Positions 54,091 through 62,961 are shown, counted from the first letter of the stretch. The stretch: DNA of 64,000 nucleotides from Cupriavidus sp. U2 (GCF_009663685.2 NZ_RCOG02000002.1:443499-507498); one strand, 5' to 3'. Program-made: numbers and translations. Notes: generated by a model from the letters alone, not told the origin.

Positions 54091-55449
54091 ATGACCGCTT
54101 CCAACCCCGCGGTGGGGACCCCTGCCGCCGACGCACGGCTCGACGCCGACGCCGCCACCGAAAAGACCGCCTACACCAAGGTGTTCTGGCGCATCATGCC
54201 GTTCCTGATGCTGTGCTACGTGATCGCCTATCTCGATCGCGTCAACGTGGGCTTCGCCAAGCTGCAGATGGCGCAGGACCTGCAGTTCTCGGAGACCGTG
54301 TTCGGCCTGGGCGCCGGCCTGTTCTTTATCGGCTACTTCCTGTTCGAGGTGCCCAGCAACCTGCTGATGCACCGCATCGGCGCGCGCGTCTGGATCGCGC
54401 GGATCATGATCACGTGGGGCATCATCTCGGCCGCGTTCGTGTTCGTGCAGACGCCCACGCAGTTCTACGTCATGCGCTTCCTGCTGGGCCTGGCGGAGGC
54501 GGGCTTCTATCCGGGCGTGATCCTGTACCTGACGTACTGGTATCCGTCGCACCGCCGCGCCAGGATGATCGCGCTGTTCATGTCGGGCATCCCGGTGGCC
54601 GGCATGTTCGGCAACCCGCTGTCGGGCTGGATCATGGACGCGTTCCACGACACCCACGGCTGGGCCGGCTGGCAATGGATGTTCTTTATCGAGGCGCTGC
54701 CCGCGTTTGCCATCGGCATCGTGACGATCTTCGTGCTGCGCGACGGCATCGACAAGGCGCCGTGGCTCAGCCATGACGAAAAGCGCGTGCTCAAGCGCAA
54801 TATCGAGGAAGACGAGCGCGCCGCATCGGCCGCCGCCGCGGCCAATGGCCAGCGCGACATGCATTCGCTGGGCGCCGTGTTCAGCGACCGCCGCGTCTGG
54901 TGGATGTGCCTGATCTACTTCTGCTTCGTGACCGGCCAGTATGCGCTGACGTTCTGGATGCCGACCCTGGTCAAGGCCAGCGGCGTGACGGGCAACCTCA
55001 ACATCGGCCTGCTGTCCGCCATCCCGTTCATCTGCGCGATCGTCGTCATGAACATCCTGGGCCATAGCGCCGATGCCCGCCGCGAACGCCGCTGGCACCT
55101 GATCGTGCCCGCGCTGATGGGTGCCACGGGCTTTGCGATTGCGGCGTCCTTCACCCACAATACCCCGGTGGCCATTGCGGCGCTGTCGCTGGCCGCAGCC
55201 GGTGTGCTGACCTGCGCGCCGCTGTTCTGGTCGCTGCCGACCGCGTTCCTGAGCGGCATTGCCGCCGCGTCGGGCATCGCCGTGGTCAACTCGGTGGGCA
55301 ACCTGGCAGGCTTTGTGTCGCCGTACATGGTGGGCGCGCTCAAGGACCTGACGCATAGCACGCAATTGCCGATGTATGTGCTGTCGGCCATCCTGATCGT
55401 GGGCGCCCTGCTGGTGTGGCTGACCCCGGCCCGGCTGGTCAACCGCTGA
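54091..55449 (+). CDS. MFS transporter, likely L-threonate/D-erythronate importer
   Basis: A 452-residue protein with 12 membrane helices of the anion:cation symporter type. MPFLMLCYVIAYLDRVNVGFAKLQM and FRIGARVW-like loops, EAGFYPGVILYLTYWYPSHRRARMIALFMSG, and FEVPSNLLMHRIGARVW are characteristic of the GudP/ExuT-like group. ATG 54091 follows GGAG; a GTG at 54076 is an alternative. Its place inside the otn cluster suggests uptake of the acid sugars. No experimental substrate is known from the sequence. Confidence 0.88.
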   Translation: MTASNPAVGTPAADARLDADAATEKTAYTKVFWRIMPFLMLCYVIAYLDRVNVGFAKLQMAQDLQFSETVFGLGAGLFFIGYFLFEVPSNLLMHRIGARVWIARIMITWGIISAAFVFVQTPTQFYVMRFLLGLAEAGFYPGVILYLTYWYPSHRRARMIALFMSGIPVAGMFGNPLSGWIMDAFHDTHGWAGWQWMFFIEALPAFAIGIVTIFVLRDGIDKAPWLSHDEKRVLKRNIEEDERAASAAAAANGQRDMHSLGAVFSDRRVWWMCLIYFCFVTGQYALTFWMPTLVKASGVTGNLNIGLLSAIPFICAIVVMNILGHSADARRERRWHLIVPALMGATGFAIAASFTHNTPVAIAALSLAAAGVLTCAPLFWSLPTAFLSGIAAASGIAVVNSVGNLAGFVSPYMVGALKDLTHSTQLPMYVLSAILIVGALLVWLTPARLVNR

Positions 55450-55477
55450 TCGAACCTGACGTTCAAGGAGACCTGAC

Positions 55478-56260
55478 ATGCCGCGCTTTGCCGCGAACCT
55501 CTCGATGATGTACACGGAACACGACTTCCTGGACCGCTTTGCCGCTGCGGCAAAGGACGGCTTCCAGGCCGTGGAGTACCTGTTCCCGTACGACCATCCG
55601 GCCGCCGAGATCCGCCAGCGGCTGGACGCGCACGGCCTGACCCAGGCCCTGTTCAACGCGCCGCCAGGCGACTGGGCCGCCGGCGAGCGCGGCATCGCCG
55701 CCCTGCCCGGGCGCGAGACCGAGTTCCGCAACGCATTTGCCAAGGCGCTGGAATACGCGGCCGTGATCGGCAACGACCGCGTGCACGTGATGGCCGGCCT
55801 CGTTCCGGCCGACGCCGACCGCGCCCGCTGCCGTGCCGTCTACCTGGAAAACCTGGCCTACGCCGCCGCGTCGGCCGCCGCGCACGGCATCACGGTGCTG
55901 ATCGAGCCGATCAACACGCGCGACATGCCGGGCTACTTCCTGAACCGCCAGGACGACGCCCAGGCCATCTGCCAGCAGGTGGGCGCCGCCAACCTGAAGG
56001 TGCAGTTCGACTGCTACCACTGCCAGATCGTGGAAGGCGACATCGCCAAGAAGCTGGCACGCGATTTTGGTGGCATCGGCCATATCCAGATTGCAGGCGT
56101 GCCCGAGCGGCACGAGCCGGACATCGGCGAACTGAACTACCCGTACCTGTTCGACGTGATCGACCGGCTCGGCTACACGGGCTGGATTGGCTGCGAGTAC
56201 CGGCCGCGTGCCGGCACGTCCGAGGGCCTGGGCTGGCTCAAGCCGTACCTGAAGCGTTGA
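55478..56260 (+). CDS. otnI: 2-oxo-tetronate isomerase
   Basis: A 260-residue TIM-barrel of the hydroxypyruvate-isomerase type. [19 protein letters not shown] at the start, the metal Glu in [43 protein letters not shown] and the last metal Glu in WIGCEYRP are conserved. It converts 2-oxo-tetronate (from LtnD or DenD) to 3-oxo-tetronate for OtnK. AAGGAG lies upstream of the ATG. It is 28 bases after the transporter gene. Confidence 0.93.
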   Translation: MPRFAANLSMMYTEHDFLDRFAAAAKDGFQAVEYLFPYDHPAAEIRQRLDAHGLTQALFNAPPGDWAAGERGIAALPGRETEFRNAFAKALEYAAVIGNDRVHVMAGLVPADADRARCRAVYLENLAYAAASAAAHGITVLIEPINTRDMPGYFLNRQDDAQAICQQVGAANLKVQFDCYHCQIVEGDIAKKLARDFGGIGHIQIAGVPERHEPDIGELNYPYLFDVIDRLGYTGWIGCEYRPRAGTSEGLGWLKPYLKR

Positions 56261-56291
56261 TCCTCTGAAAACCCACAGGATTGTTGCAACC

Positions 56292-57263
56292 ATGAACGTA
56301 CTGATTACCGGCGGTGCCGGATTCCTGGGCCTGCAACTGGCCCGCCTGCTGCTCAAGCGCGGCACGCTGAACCTGGACGGACGCGCCGTCACGATCGACA
56401 GGCTCACGCTGCTCGACGTGGTGGCGCCCCAGATCGACGATGCCCGCGTGCGCGTGGTGACGGGCGACCTGTCCGACCCGGCCGTGCTGGCGCAGGCCAT
56501 CGACCGGGATACCGGCGCGATCTTCCACCTGGCCGCCGTGGTCAGCGGCCAGGCCGAGGCCGATTTCGACCTGGGCATGCGCGTGAACCTGGACGCCTCG
56601 CGGGCACTGCTGGAAACGTGCCGCCAGGCCGGCCACGTGCCGCGCGTGGTGTTCACGAGTTCGGTGGCCGTCTATGGCGGCAAGCTGCCGGGCGTGGTAC
56701 AGGACGATACCGCGCTGAATCCGCAGTCTTCGTACGGCGCGCAGAAGGCCATCGGTGAACTGCTGCTGTCCGACTACAGTCGCAAGGGCTTTGTCGATGG
56801 CCGCGTGCTGCGCCTGCCGACGATCAGCGTGCGCCCCGGCAAGCCCAATGCCGCCGCGTCGTCGTTTGCCAGCGGCATCATCCGCGAACCGCTGTCGGGC
56901 GTGGCGGCCAACTGCCCGGTACACCCGGACACCGCGCTGTGGCTGCTGTCGCCACGCGGGGCGATCCAGGCGCTGGTCAATGGCATCGAACTGGACGGCG
57001 CGCGCTTTGGCAACCGTCGCGTGGTGAACCTGCCGGGACTGTCGGTGACGGCCGCGCAGATGGTGGACGCCCTGCGCCGCGTGGCCGGCGATGCGGTGGC
57101 CGACCGCGTGACATGGCAGCGCGAAGAGCGCATCGAGAAGATCGTTGGTACGTGGCCGGCGGCGTGGGACCCTTCCCGCGCGCTGGAACTGGGCTTTGTC
57201 AGCGATGCCAGCTTTGACGATGTGATTCGGGCTTATGCGGAGGATGCGGGGATCTCGCTTTGA
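56292..57263 (+). CDS. denD: D-erythronate dehydrogenase
   Basis: A 323-residue extended SDR. The NAD motif is ITGGAGFLGLQLARLL, VFHLAAVVSGQAEADFDLG follows, and the catalytic Ser-Tyr-Lys is seen in TSSVAVYGG and SSYGAQKAIGE. It oxidises D-erythronate to 2-oxo-tetronate, so this operon serves two stereoisomeric acid sugars through one lower pathway. It is the last gene of the cluster, followed by a block of REP-like repeats. Confidence 0.9.
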   Translation: MNVLITGGAGFLGLQLARLLLKRGTLNLDGRAVTIDRLTLLDVVAPQIDDARVRVVTGDLSDPAVLAQAIDRDTGAIFHLAAVVSGQAEADFDLGMRVNLDASRALLETCRQAGHVPRVVFTSSVAVYGGKLPGVVQDDTALNPQSSYGAQKAIGELLLSDYSRKGFVDGRVLRLPTISVRPGKPNAAASSFASGIIREPLSGVAANCPVHPDTALWLLSPRGAIQALVNGIELDGARFGNRRVVNLPGLSVTAAQMVDALRRVAGDAVADRVTWQREERIEKIVGTWPAAWDPSRALELGFVSDASFDDVIRAYAEDAGISL

Positions 57264-57290
57264 GTTAGCCGTATCGCTATTGAGCCGCTG

Positions 57291-57460
57291 GCCCTCTCCC
57301 CCGCCCCTCTCCCGCAGAGCGGGAGAGGGGAGAAAACAAGGGGCACGGCAACCGCTGGCCTCTCTCCCACAGAGCGGGAGAAGGGAGAAGCAAGGGGCAC
57401 GGCAACCGCTGTTGAGCTCCCTCTCCCGCCTTGCGGGAGAGGGGCCGGGGGAGAGGGCGA
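57291..57460. repeat. REP-like repeat block with a 53-bp tandem duplication
   Basis: Three palindromic copies stand in a row after denD. The first two sit in a tandem unit of about 53 bases (palindrome then AAGGGGCACGGCAACCGCTG). The third keeps the GGGGCCGGGGGAGAGGG tail. The block separates the convergent denD and thioesterase genes. Confidence 0.75.
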
Positions 57461-57483
57461 GCGCCTCAAACCCTCCCCACGCT

Positions 57484-57921
57484 TCACGCAGCAGGCTTCG
57501 TTACCTCCCACGCCTCGATCTGCTCCCTTACCTGCGCCGGAATCGGCGCCGACTTCTGCGTCTGCGGATCGGCACACACGTAGACGATCTCCCCGGTGAT
57601 CAGGTGTTCGTCGCCGCGGTACATCTCCACGCGAAACAGCAGGCTCGACCGACCCAGCCGCGCCATGCGGCCACGGATATCGAGCATGTCGTCGAAGCGT
57701 GCCGAGGCGTGGTATTCGAGCGTGGACTTGACCACGAAGATGTCCACGCCATGCGCGTGCAGCACGTCTTCGGGGTAGCGGATGCCCACCGCGCGCCAGT
57801 ATTCGGTCACGCAGATATCGCAGTAGGTCAGGTAGTGCGCGTTGAAGACGATCGACTGCGGATCGACTTCGGCCCAGCGCACGCGCAGCGGCATGCTGTG
57901 GCGGAAATCCTCTTTGGCCAT
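57484..57921 (-). CDS. Acyl-CoA thioesterase (YbgC/4-hydroxybenzoyl-CoA thioesterase family)
   Basis: A 145-residue hotdog-fold protein. The signature RVRWAEVDPQSIVFNAHYLTYCD contains the active-site Asp. YHASARFDDMLDIRGRMARLGRSSLLF forms the central helix and sheet. It would hydrolyse short or aromatic acyl-CoA esters. It lies downstream of a Bug gene on the same strand, but a clear terminator (57941-57970) stands between, so it likely has its own promoter or relies on read-through. Confidence 0.9.
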   Translation of the reverse strand: MAKEDFRHSMPLRVRWAEVDPQSIVFNAHYLTYCDICVTEYWRAVGIRYPEDVLHAHGVDIFVVKSTLEYHASARFDDMLDIRGRMARLGRSSLLFRVEMYRGDEHLITGEIVYVCADPQTQKSAPIPAQVREQIEAWEVTKPAA

Positions 57922-57940
57922 CTGGCACAGGCTCCCAATG

Positions 57941-57970
57941 AAAAACGGGGCGCTCCGTGGAACGCCCCGT
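57941..57970 (-). terminator. Rho-independent terminator after the Bug gene
   Basis: On the minus strand ACGGGGCG pairs with CGCCCCGT around a 10-base loop, and TTTTT follows. It lies 13 bases after the Bug protein stop at 57983. Confidence 0.85.
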
Positions 57971-57982
57971 CCGATGACAGGC

Positions 57983-58966
57983 TTATTGCGGCTTGTTCAG
58001 CCCGAGCTTCTCGATGATCGCGCGCTCGCGCTTGACCGTGTCTGCCGCAAACGCCGCGTACTGGGTGGAGCTCATGTAGTACGGCTCCATGTCGAACTTG
58101 GCCAGCGATTCGCGGTAGTTCGGCATTTCCATGGCCTGCTTGAACGCGTCATGCAGCTTCTTGACGATGGCCGGATCGGTGCCCTTGGGCGCCACCAGGC
58201 CAAACGGCGAGGTCTGCACGATGCCCATGCCCAGTTCCTTCAGCGTCGGCACGTTCGGGAAGCGTGCCGAACGCTTTTCACCCCAGGTGGACAGCAGGCG
58301 CAGCTTGCCCGATTCCACGTACTGCGCCCAGGCCGGCGTATCGGCCACCGACATCACGTGGCCGCCCAGCAGCGCCTGCATCGACTCCGAGTTGCCCTTG
58401 TACGGGATGTGCGAGAACTGCACGCCCTGGCGCATGGCCAGGTCTTCCATGGTCAGGTGCAGCGTGGTCATCGACCCCGGCGAACCGTAGGTCAGCTTGC
58501 CCGGATTGGCCTTGGCGTAGGCGATGTAGTCCTGCATCGTCTTGATCGGCGAATCGGCCGGCACCACCAGGCCAAACGAATAGCCGGCCAGGTTGATGAT
58601 GTAGCTCAGGTCCTTGACCGGGTCCCAGTTGATCTTGGTGGTGTACGGCAGGCGGTACACGGGCATGGCCACCTGCGCCAGAGTGTAGCCGTCCGGGGCC
58701 GTGGACTGCATCATCTGCGCGGGCAGCACGCCGCCGGCGCCGGGCTTGTTCTCGACGATCACGGGCTGGCCCAGGATCTTCGAGGCGTTTTCCGCCAGCA
58801 CGCGGAACGGGATGTCGGTGGAACCGCCGGCCGTGTAGCCGATGATCAGGCGAATCGGGCGATTCGGGAATTTGTCCGCCTGGGCGTGTGCCGGCATGGC
58901 GGCCAGTCCAACTGCGGCCGAAGCGGCGATCAGGCCCACCTGGGCCATAAAGTGGCGGCGTTGCAT
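57983..58966 (-). CDS. Bug-type tripartite tricarboxylate transporter substrate-binding protein
   Basis: A 327-residue TctC-like protein. It has a twin-arginine-like leader (MQRRHFMAQVGLIAASAAVGLAAMPAHA). FPNRPIRLIIGYTAGGSTDIPFRVL, VIVENKPGAGGVLPAQMMQ, TAPDGYTLAQV and HIPYKGNSESMQALLGG are typical. It stands alone between terminator and esterase gene, with no TctAB or catabolic partner beside it. ATG 58966 is preferred because AGGAG lies upstream; a longer frame adds eight residues. Confidence 0.92.
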   Translation of the reverse strand: MQRRHFMAQVGLIAASAAVGLAAMPAHAQADKFPNRPIRLIIGYTAGGSTDIPFRVLAENASKILGQPVIVENKPGAGGVLPAQMMQSTAPDGYTLAQVAMPVYRLPYTTKINWDPVKDLSYIINLAGYSFGLVVPADSPIKTMQDYIAYAKANPGKLTYGSPGSMTTLHLTMEDLAMRQGVQFSHIPYKGNSESMQALLGGHVMSVADTPAWAQYVESGKLRLLSTWGEKRSARFPNVPTLKELGMGIVQTSPFGLVAPKGTDPAIVKKLHDAFKQAMEMPNYRESLAKFDMEPYYMSSTQYAAFAADTVKRERAIIEKLGLNKPQ

Positions 58967-59083
58967 GAGTGTTGTCTCCTTCTGCTGCAAAAATGCACTG
59001 TTGCGACTTCGATAAACCGTGAAACAGATGCAGGCCCGCCCCGGTTGTTATGGGCAGGGGTCAGGCCAAAATTCGTTAATTGA

Positions 59084-60112
59084 CTATGTCTGGAACGCCT
59101 CCCGCAGCGCAGCGATGGCGTCGGCATGGGCGCCTGCCACGGCATGGATAAAGCGTCCCATCTTGAAGAAATCGTGAATCATCGTCGGGTAGTCGGCCAG
59201 CGTGGCGGCCACACCGGCCCCTTGCAGCTTGGCGGCGTAGGCCACGCCTTCGTCGTGCAGCGGGTCGTAGCCGGCCACGGCGATCCACGCCGGGCATACG
59301 CCCCGGACGTCGGCCCCGTGCCCGCCACCGTCGAGCGGCGCAAAGCGCCAGTCGTCGCGGCTGGCATCCTGGTCCAGATACTGGCCAAAGAACCACTGGA
59401 TCATGTCGGCCGTCAGCAGGTAGCCATCGGCCAGCGCGTGGTGCGATGGGGTGTCCTGGCGCGCGCTGGTGCCGGGATAGATCAGCATCTGCAGCACCGG
59501 CTTCAGGCCGGTATCGCGCGCCTCGACGGCACAGGCCGCCGCCAGCGTACCGCCCGCGCTGTCGCCGCCGATGGCGATCCGGGCGGGGTCGGCGCCGAGG
59601 CGGGCCGCTTCGTCGAACACCCAATGCAGCACGTCGAACGCGTCGTTGGCGGCGGTCGGAAATTTCCACGCCGGGCCGAGCCGGTAATCCACGGACAGCA
59701 CCAGGCAATCGGCACCATTGCAGAACACGCGGCACAGCGAGTCATGCGAATGAATGCTGCCGACCGTGAACCCGCCGCCGTGGAAGTAGACCAGCAGCGG
59801 CAGCGGGTCGGCCCAGCTGGCTTCGCGCGGCGCATAGAGCCGCACCGGAATGGCGTACCCATCCCGGGCCGTGACCGCGAAATCCTCGACGCTGTGTACC
59901 GCGGCCGGCGACAAGTCCAGAATCGGCGCGCTCTTTTCGTAGCCGATCTTGGCGTCCGCCGGGTCCATCGTATGGATCGCCGGACGCTTGGCCCGCGCAA
60001 TCAGTTCCAGCAGCTGCGCGACCTGGGGGTCGAGCGGCTGGGCAGGCAAGCCGGGAACGGACGGAGAAGGCTGAGCGGACATAGGAACAGTCGAAATCGG
60101 ATAATCGGCCAT
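59084..60112 (-). CDS. Alpha/beta-hydrolase, hormone-sensitive-lipase-type esterase
   Basis: A 342-residue esterase. The HSL oxyanion motif is VYFHGGGFTVGS, the nucleophile Ser lies in GGDSAGGTLAAA, the acid in GYDPLHDEG, and the His in TMIHDFFKMG. It should cleave short-chain esters. The start is uncertain between ATG 60112 and ATG 60082 (MSAQPSP); neither has a strong ribosome-binding site. Two palindromes lie 48-73 bases upstream. Confidence 0.88.
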   Translation of the reverse strand: MADYPISTVPMSAQPSPSVPGLPAQPLDPQVAQLLELIARAKRPAIHTMDPADAKIGYEKSAPILDLSPAAVHSVEDFAVTARDGYAIPVRLYAPREASWADPLPLLVYFHGGGFTVGSIHSHDSLCRVFCNGADCLVLSVDYRLGPAWKFPTAANDAFDVLHWVFDEAARLGADPARIAIGGDSAGGTLAAACAVEARDTGLKPVLQMLIYPGTSARQDTPSHHALADGYLLTADMIQWFFGQYLDQDASRDDWRFAPLDGGGHGADVRGVCPAWIAVAGYDPLHDEGVAYAAKLQGAGVAATLADYPTMIHDFFKMGRFIHAVAGAHADAIAALREAFQT

Positions 60113-60159
60113 GTTAGACCGATACCGACCGGGGGCACACCGGGATCACAGGCTCAACA

Positions 60160-60185
60160 ACAATTCGAATTGTGAACGGTCGTTC
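60160..60185. promoter_or_regulatory. Two adjacent palindromes upstream of the esterase gene
   Basis: ACAATTCGAATTGT (60160-60173) is a perfect 14-bp palindrome. GAACG-GT-CGTTC (60174-60185) follows directly and resembles TetR-family operators. They lie between the divergent esterase and macrodomain genes and closer to the esterase. No TetR gene is adjacent in the window. Confidence 0.55.
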
Positions 60186-60368
60186 GATTTCCGTATCATG
60201 CCAGCCTTTCCGGCCTGCAGCATTACGAAATAACCCTCAAGACAACGCCTGAAGCACCTTTTGCGCGATCACCGGCCATGCTTGCGATGCTGCCGGGCGC
60301 ACGTTCCGCGCCTATGCTTGTAGGGGCGTGCAACGCCAGCACGGCACCCCGACTAAACAGGAGACACC

Positions 60369-60890
60369 ATGACAGGCGAACACTTGCAGGTTGTGCATGG
60401 GGATATCACGAGGATGGAGGTCGATGCCATCGTCAACGCGGCCAATAGCGGGCTGCTGGGCGGAGGCGGCGTGGACGGCGCCATTCACGGCGCGGGCGGG
60501 CCGGCCATCGGGGCCGCTTGCCGGGCGATTCGCGATGCCCAGGGCGGGTGTCCGACTGGCGAGGCGGTGATCACGACGGGCGGGCTGCTGCCGGCCCCCT
60601 ATGTCATCCACGCCGTGGGGCCTGTGTGGAAAGGCGGCAGCGAGAATGAAGATGCCCTGCTGGCCAGCGCCTATCGCAACAGCATCCGGCTGGCGGGCGA
60701 ACATAATCTGCGCACGGTGGCTTTTCCGAACATCAGCACGGGCATCTACGGCTTCCCGCGCGAGCGCGCCGTCGATATCGCCATCGCGGCGGTACGCGAC
60801 GCGCTGGGCCGCGCCCCGTCGATCGAGCAGGTGACCTTTGTCTGCTTCGACGACGAGAACTACAAGCTGTATCGCGAGCGGCTCAAATAG
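60369..60890 (+). CDS. Macrodomain O-acetyl-ADP-ribose deacetylase
   Basis: A 173-residue MacroD-type macrodomain. The ADP-ribose loops are clear: DAIVNAANSGLLGGGGVDGAIHGAGG, CPTGEAVITTGGLLPAPYVIHAVGPVW and VAFPNISTGIYGFP. It removes acetyl from O-acetyl-ADP-ribose and can reverse mono-ADP-ribosylation. AGGAG precedes ATG 60369. It stands alone between two hydrolase genes. Confidence 0.93.
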   Translation: MTGEHLQVVHGDITRMEVDAIVNAANSGLLGGGGVDGAIHGAGGPAIGAACRAIRDAQGGCPTGEAVITTGGLLPAPYVIHAVGPVWKGGSENEDALLASAYRNSIRLAGEHNLRTVAFPNISTGIYGFPRERAVDIAIAAVRDALGRAPSIEQVTFVCFDDENYKLYRERLK

Positions 60891-60953
60891 GCGGCAGCGC
60901 GCTGGCGGCTACGGTTCGAGCCGCCAGTGCGCGGCCTTCCTTCCCACGTGCCA

Positions 60954-61874
60954 CTACGGCAGCGCGCTGCGGATCAGCAGATTGATCCGCTCGGGCTGCT
61001 CGTGGATGACCCAGTGCGTGCCTTCGGGAATACGCTCCAGGCGCAGGTCCGGCACGAAATTTTCGAGCCCGTCCACCAGCGACTTTGGCAGCGCGCGGTC
61101 GTTTTCGCCCCAGATCACCAGGGTCGGCACCCGGATCACGAACATCGCGGGGTCCAGCCGCGAGATATCCGGCGCGGTCTCGCCCGGCGCCGGCGGGTGC
61201 ATCGGCGTGGCCCGGTAGTAGTTGACGCCGCCGGTCAGCGGGTGCGAATCGTCGTCGCCGGGCGCCGACCATGCCGCGTGATACTTCGCGCGGGTCTCGC
61301 CCGTGAACCAGGCCGGCACGGCGCCCGCCTCGCCCGTCAGCATCTTTTCCAGCAAGGCAAAGTCGTTGGCCGCCAGCGCCTGCTCCGAACCGGGCTTGCG
61401 CAGCCAGTTCATGTAAGCCGACGCCTGCTGCTGCGCCGGATCGGCCGACAGCGCCCGGGCGAACAGGTACGGATGAGGCGAGTTGATGATGACAAAGCGT
61501 TCGACCAGCTCCGGAAACTGCGCCACCAGATTCCAGCAGACCGCCCCGCCCCAGTCGTGCGCCACGATCGTGCATCGCTCGTAGCCCAGCACCCGGATGA
61601 ACTGCACCAGGTCTTCGACCAGCAGCTTCGGCTTGTAGGCGTCGGCCGACGCCGGTTTGCTCGACAGGTTGAAGCCGCGCAGGTCTGGCGCCACCGCGAA
61701 GTGGGTCTGGCCGAATTCCGCCAGTTGCCGCTCCCACGCGTACCAGAACTCGGGGAAGCCATGCACGAACAGGATCAGCGGCTTGCCCTGCTCGCCCGCA
61801 CTGCCGTAATGCAGCCGCGTGCCGTTGGGCAGGTTGGCGAACTGCAAATGATGGATCACGGCGGGTGCGGTCAT
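60954..61874 (-). CDS. Alpha/beta-hydrolase, epoxide hydrolase/haloalkane dehalogenase-like
   Basis: A 306-residue protein. HGFPEFWYAWERQL is the oxyanion motif, and the nucleophile is Asp107 in AHDWGGAVCW, typical of epoxide hydrolases and fluoroacetate or haloalkane dehalogenases. The acid Asp lies in WGENDRALP and the His in GTHWVIHEQP. A helical lid covers about 140-225. ATG 61874 is chosen because GGGAGA lies upstream; a longer frame adds ten residues. The SDR gene next to it is on the same strand. Confidence 0.88.
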   Translation of the reverse strand: MTAPAVIHHLQFANLPNGTRLHYGSAGEQGKPLILFVHGFPEFWYAWERQLAEFGQTHFAVAPDLRGFNLSSKPASADAYKPKLLVEDLVQFIRVLGYERCTIVAHDWGGAVCWNLVAQFPELVERFVIINSPHPYLFARALSADPAQQQASAYMNWLRKPGSEQALAANDFALLEKMLTGEAGAVPAWFTGETRAKYHAAWSAPGDDDSHPLTGGVNYYRATPMHPPAPGETAPDISRLDPAMFVIRVPTLVIWGENDRALPKSLVDGLENFVPDLRLERIPEGTHWVIHEQPERINLLIRSALP

Positions 61875-61940
61875 CGTTGTCTCCCTGGCTATGTCTGCCA
61901 TCACAGGTCTCCCGATCGACGATGCAAGAAAGTGGCCAGG

Positions 61941-62843
61941 TCAGCCGCGCAGCGCGGCAACCAGGCCGGCGCGGACTTCGGGCTTGTCGCCGAACGGATC
62001 GCCAGGATTACGCTGGTTGACGATGTCCTCCATGCGGTTGCGCACCGTGGCCAGGGCCTGCGGGTGGGAATAAATATAGAAGCTTTCGTCGCGGATGGCA
62101 TCGAACGTCATCTGCGCGACGTCCGCCGCGGTGACCTTGCCCGAATTGACTGCCTTGTCCGACAGCGCCTGCGACACCATCTGCGAGCGCGTCGGCGGCG
62201 CGTCGTTGGCCAGGCCGGCAGGCCGGTTGCGCTGCGACTGGCTGATGCCGGTCGGCACGAAGTATGGGCACAGAACCGAGCAGCGCACCTGTTCGGTGAC
62301 CAGGCTCAGGTCCTGGTAGAGCGTTTCGGTCAGCGACACCACCGCATGCTTGGACACGTTGTAGACGCCCATCGCCGGCGGGTTCAGCAGCCCGGCCATC
62401 GACGCCGTATTGACGATGTGGCCCTGGAAGCCGGGGTCCTTCTTGGCGGCCTCCAGCATCAGCGGCGTGAAGATGCGCACGCCGTGGATCACCCCGTACA
62501 GGTTGACGCCGAGCACCCACTCCCAGTCCTTCTCGGAGTTTTCCCACAGCAGGCCGCCCGCACCGACGCCGGCGTTGTTGAAAACGAGGTTGACCTCGCC
62601 GAAGGCCGTCAGGGCCGCATCGGCCAGCGCCTGAACCTCTTCGCCTTTCGAGACATCCGTGCGCAGCCCGATCACCTGGGCGCCCTGCGCCTTGAATTCG
62701 GCCACCGCGGCGTCGAGCGCGTCTTCCTGGACATCGGCCAGCACAAGCTTCATGCCCGACTGGGCGCCAATCCGCGCGAACTCCTTGCCGAATCCCGATG
62801 CGCCGCCGGTAATGACGGCGACCTTGCCTTCGAACTGCTTCAT
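61941..62843 (-). CDS. SDR family oxidoreductase
   Basis: A 300-residue short-chain dehydrogenase. The cofactor motif is VITGGASGFGKEFARIG, NNAG is in LVFNNAGVG, the catalytic Ser in NTASMAGL and the YxxxK motif in GVYNVSKHAV. Asp after strand 2 (LVLADVQEDAL) suggests NAD preference. The C-terminal 50 residues exceed the basic SDR length. ATG 62843 follows GGAGGAG. Three 10-bp repeats lie 18-47 bases upstream. Confidence 0.92.
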   Translation of the reverse strand: MKQFEGKVAVITGGASGFGKEFARIGAQSGMKLVLADVQEDALDAAVAEFKAQGAQVIGLRTDVSKGEEVQALADAALTAFGEVNLVFNNAGVGAGGLLWENSEKDWEWVLGVNLYGVIHGVRIFTPLMLEAAKKDPGFQGHIVNTASMAGLLNPPAMGVYNVSKHAVVSLTETLYQDLSLVTEQVRCSVLCPYFVPTGISQSQRNRPAGLANDAPPTRSQMVSQALSDKAVNSGKVTAADVAQMTFDAIRDESFYIYSHPQALATVRNRMEDIVNQRNPGDPFGDKPEVRAGLVAALRG

Positions 62844-62860
62844 GGGTGTCTCCTCCGTTC

Positions 62861-62890
62861 TCGGATATGTCCGGATATGTTCGGATATGT
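62861..62890. repeat. Three YCGGATATGT 10-bp tandem repeats upstream of the SDR gene
   Basis: TCGGATATGT, CCGGATATGT and TCGGATATGT follow one another without gaps and lie 18 bases upstream of the SDR start. One-turn spacing would present the same face of DNA three times to a binding protein. Confidence 0.75.
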
Positions 62891-62909
62891 CTTGTGTTGA
62901 TGGTCTTTG

Positions 62910-62940
62910 CTCCCCTCTCCCGCAAAGGGGGTGAGGGGGA
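62910..62940. repeat. REP-like palindrome, degenerate copy
   Basis: CTCCCCTCTCCCGCAAAGG followed by GGGTGAGGGGG. It is a decayed copy of the palindrome family, placed between the GST-like and SDR genes. Confidence 0.55.
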
Positions 62941-62961
62941 AACACTGCACCACTGCGTGCC

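Noticed and set aside
337..62940. The repeated CTCCCGC/GCGGGAG palindromes as a CRISPR array or terminators.
   Set aside because: Copies are dispersed, lack regular spacers and lack U-tracts; REP-type extragenic palindromes explain them better.
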